Assembly: GCA_002410555.1 (NCBI GenBank)
Contig: DHSR01000042.1
Location: 23,820 to 29,343, forward strand
DNA from: Bacteroidales bacterium UBA5281
GTDB lineage: Bacteria > Bacteroidota > Bacteroidia > Bacteroidales > Lentimicrobiaceae
DNA: 5,524 nucleotides
Reading direction: 5' to 3'
The notes beneath the pieces were generated by a model. That model saw only the letters and a list, made by a program, of their open reading frames with translations. It did no database searches and had not been told where the DNA came from. The position numbers were made by a program, and so were the translations under genes. This document shows positions 5,502 to 5,524 of the stretch, one piece after another (the stretch's first letter is position 1; every line of letters begins with the position of its first letter).

Positions 5502-5524
5502 TTGGTGATTGGTGATTGGTGATT
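5502..5524. repeat. Tandem TTGGTGA heptamers reaching the right edge
   Basis: Three exact TTGGTGA copies at 5502-5508, 5509-5515 and 5516-5522 are followed by TT, so the array may continue past the window. The preceding TAATCCGTG and TAATTTGCGG segment (5480-5499) has its own approximately 10-base periodicity and resembles dispersed intergenic sequence I associate with Bacteroidota. That resemblance is from memory. Confidence 0.8.

Noticed and set aside
1..5524. Composite transposon bounded by the end repeats
   Set aside because: The end arrays are degenerate short tandem repeats, not matched terminal inverted repeats. There is no transposase, and they enclose ordinary chromosomal genes including a tRNA.
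5398..5524. CRISPR array
   Set aside because: The repeats are 7 bases long and directly adjacent, without unique spacers.

Overview
The window most likely comes from a member of the Bacteroidota. The tRNA promoter fits the group's TTG / TAnnTTTG pattern, most starts lack a Shine-Dalgarno sequence, the tRNA does not encode its CCA end, and the non-coding edges carry short degenerate heptamer repeats. No finer placement is supported.

From left to right, positions 1-42 are a tandem 14-mer repeat. Next come two minus-strand genes that probably form one operon: tag (3-methyladenine DNA glycosylase I, 1178 down to 612) and, 12 bases further on, a DUF488-family protein (599 down to 75). A plus-strand tRNA with anticodon CAT, best read as the lysidine-type tRNA-Ile2, lies at 1384-1457. 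It has its own promoter, a short leader hairpin and a terminator at 1471-1497.

An AT-rich block follows the tRNA, from about 1500 to 4400. It holds one large minus-strand gene (3491 down to 1668, 607 aa), which is the most notable object here. The protein strings together DNA-binding modules that resemble accessory parts of RNA polymerase: an alpha-CTD-like helix-hairpin-helix, a sigma-70 region 4 helix-turn-helix, and two C-terminal HARE-HTH winged helices of the kind found in the delta subunit. Many known DNA-contact residues are kept, but there is no sigma region 2, so it is not an ordinary sigma factor. About 950 bases without a convincing gene come next, including a small GC-rich patch that is open on both strands.

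The last gene (4438-5403, plus strand) is a zinc-free medium-chain quinone oxidoreductase-type enzyme. It is the only gene with a clear Shine-Dalgarno sequence. Its stop codon lies inside a run of CTGTGAT heptamers, and the window ends in further heptamer repeats.

The tag/DUF488 pair, the tRNA and the oxidoreductase look like ordinary chromosomal genes. The alpha/sigma/delta-like gene looks like an accessory gene inserted beside a tRNA. No partner gene for it is visible, so its biological system cannot be defined from this window alone.
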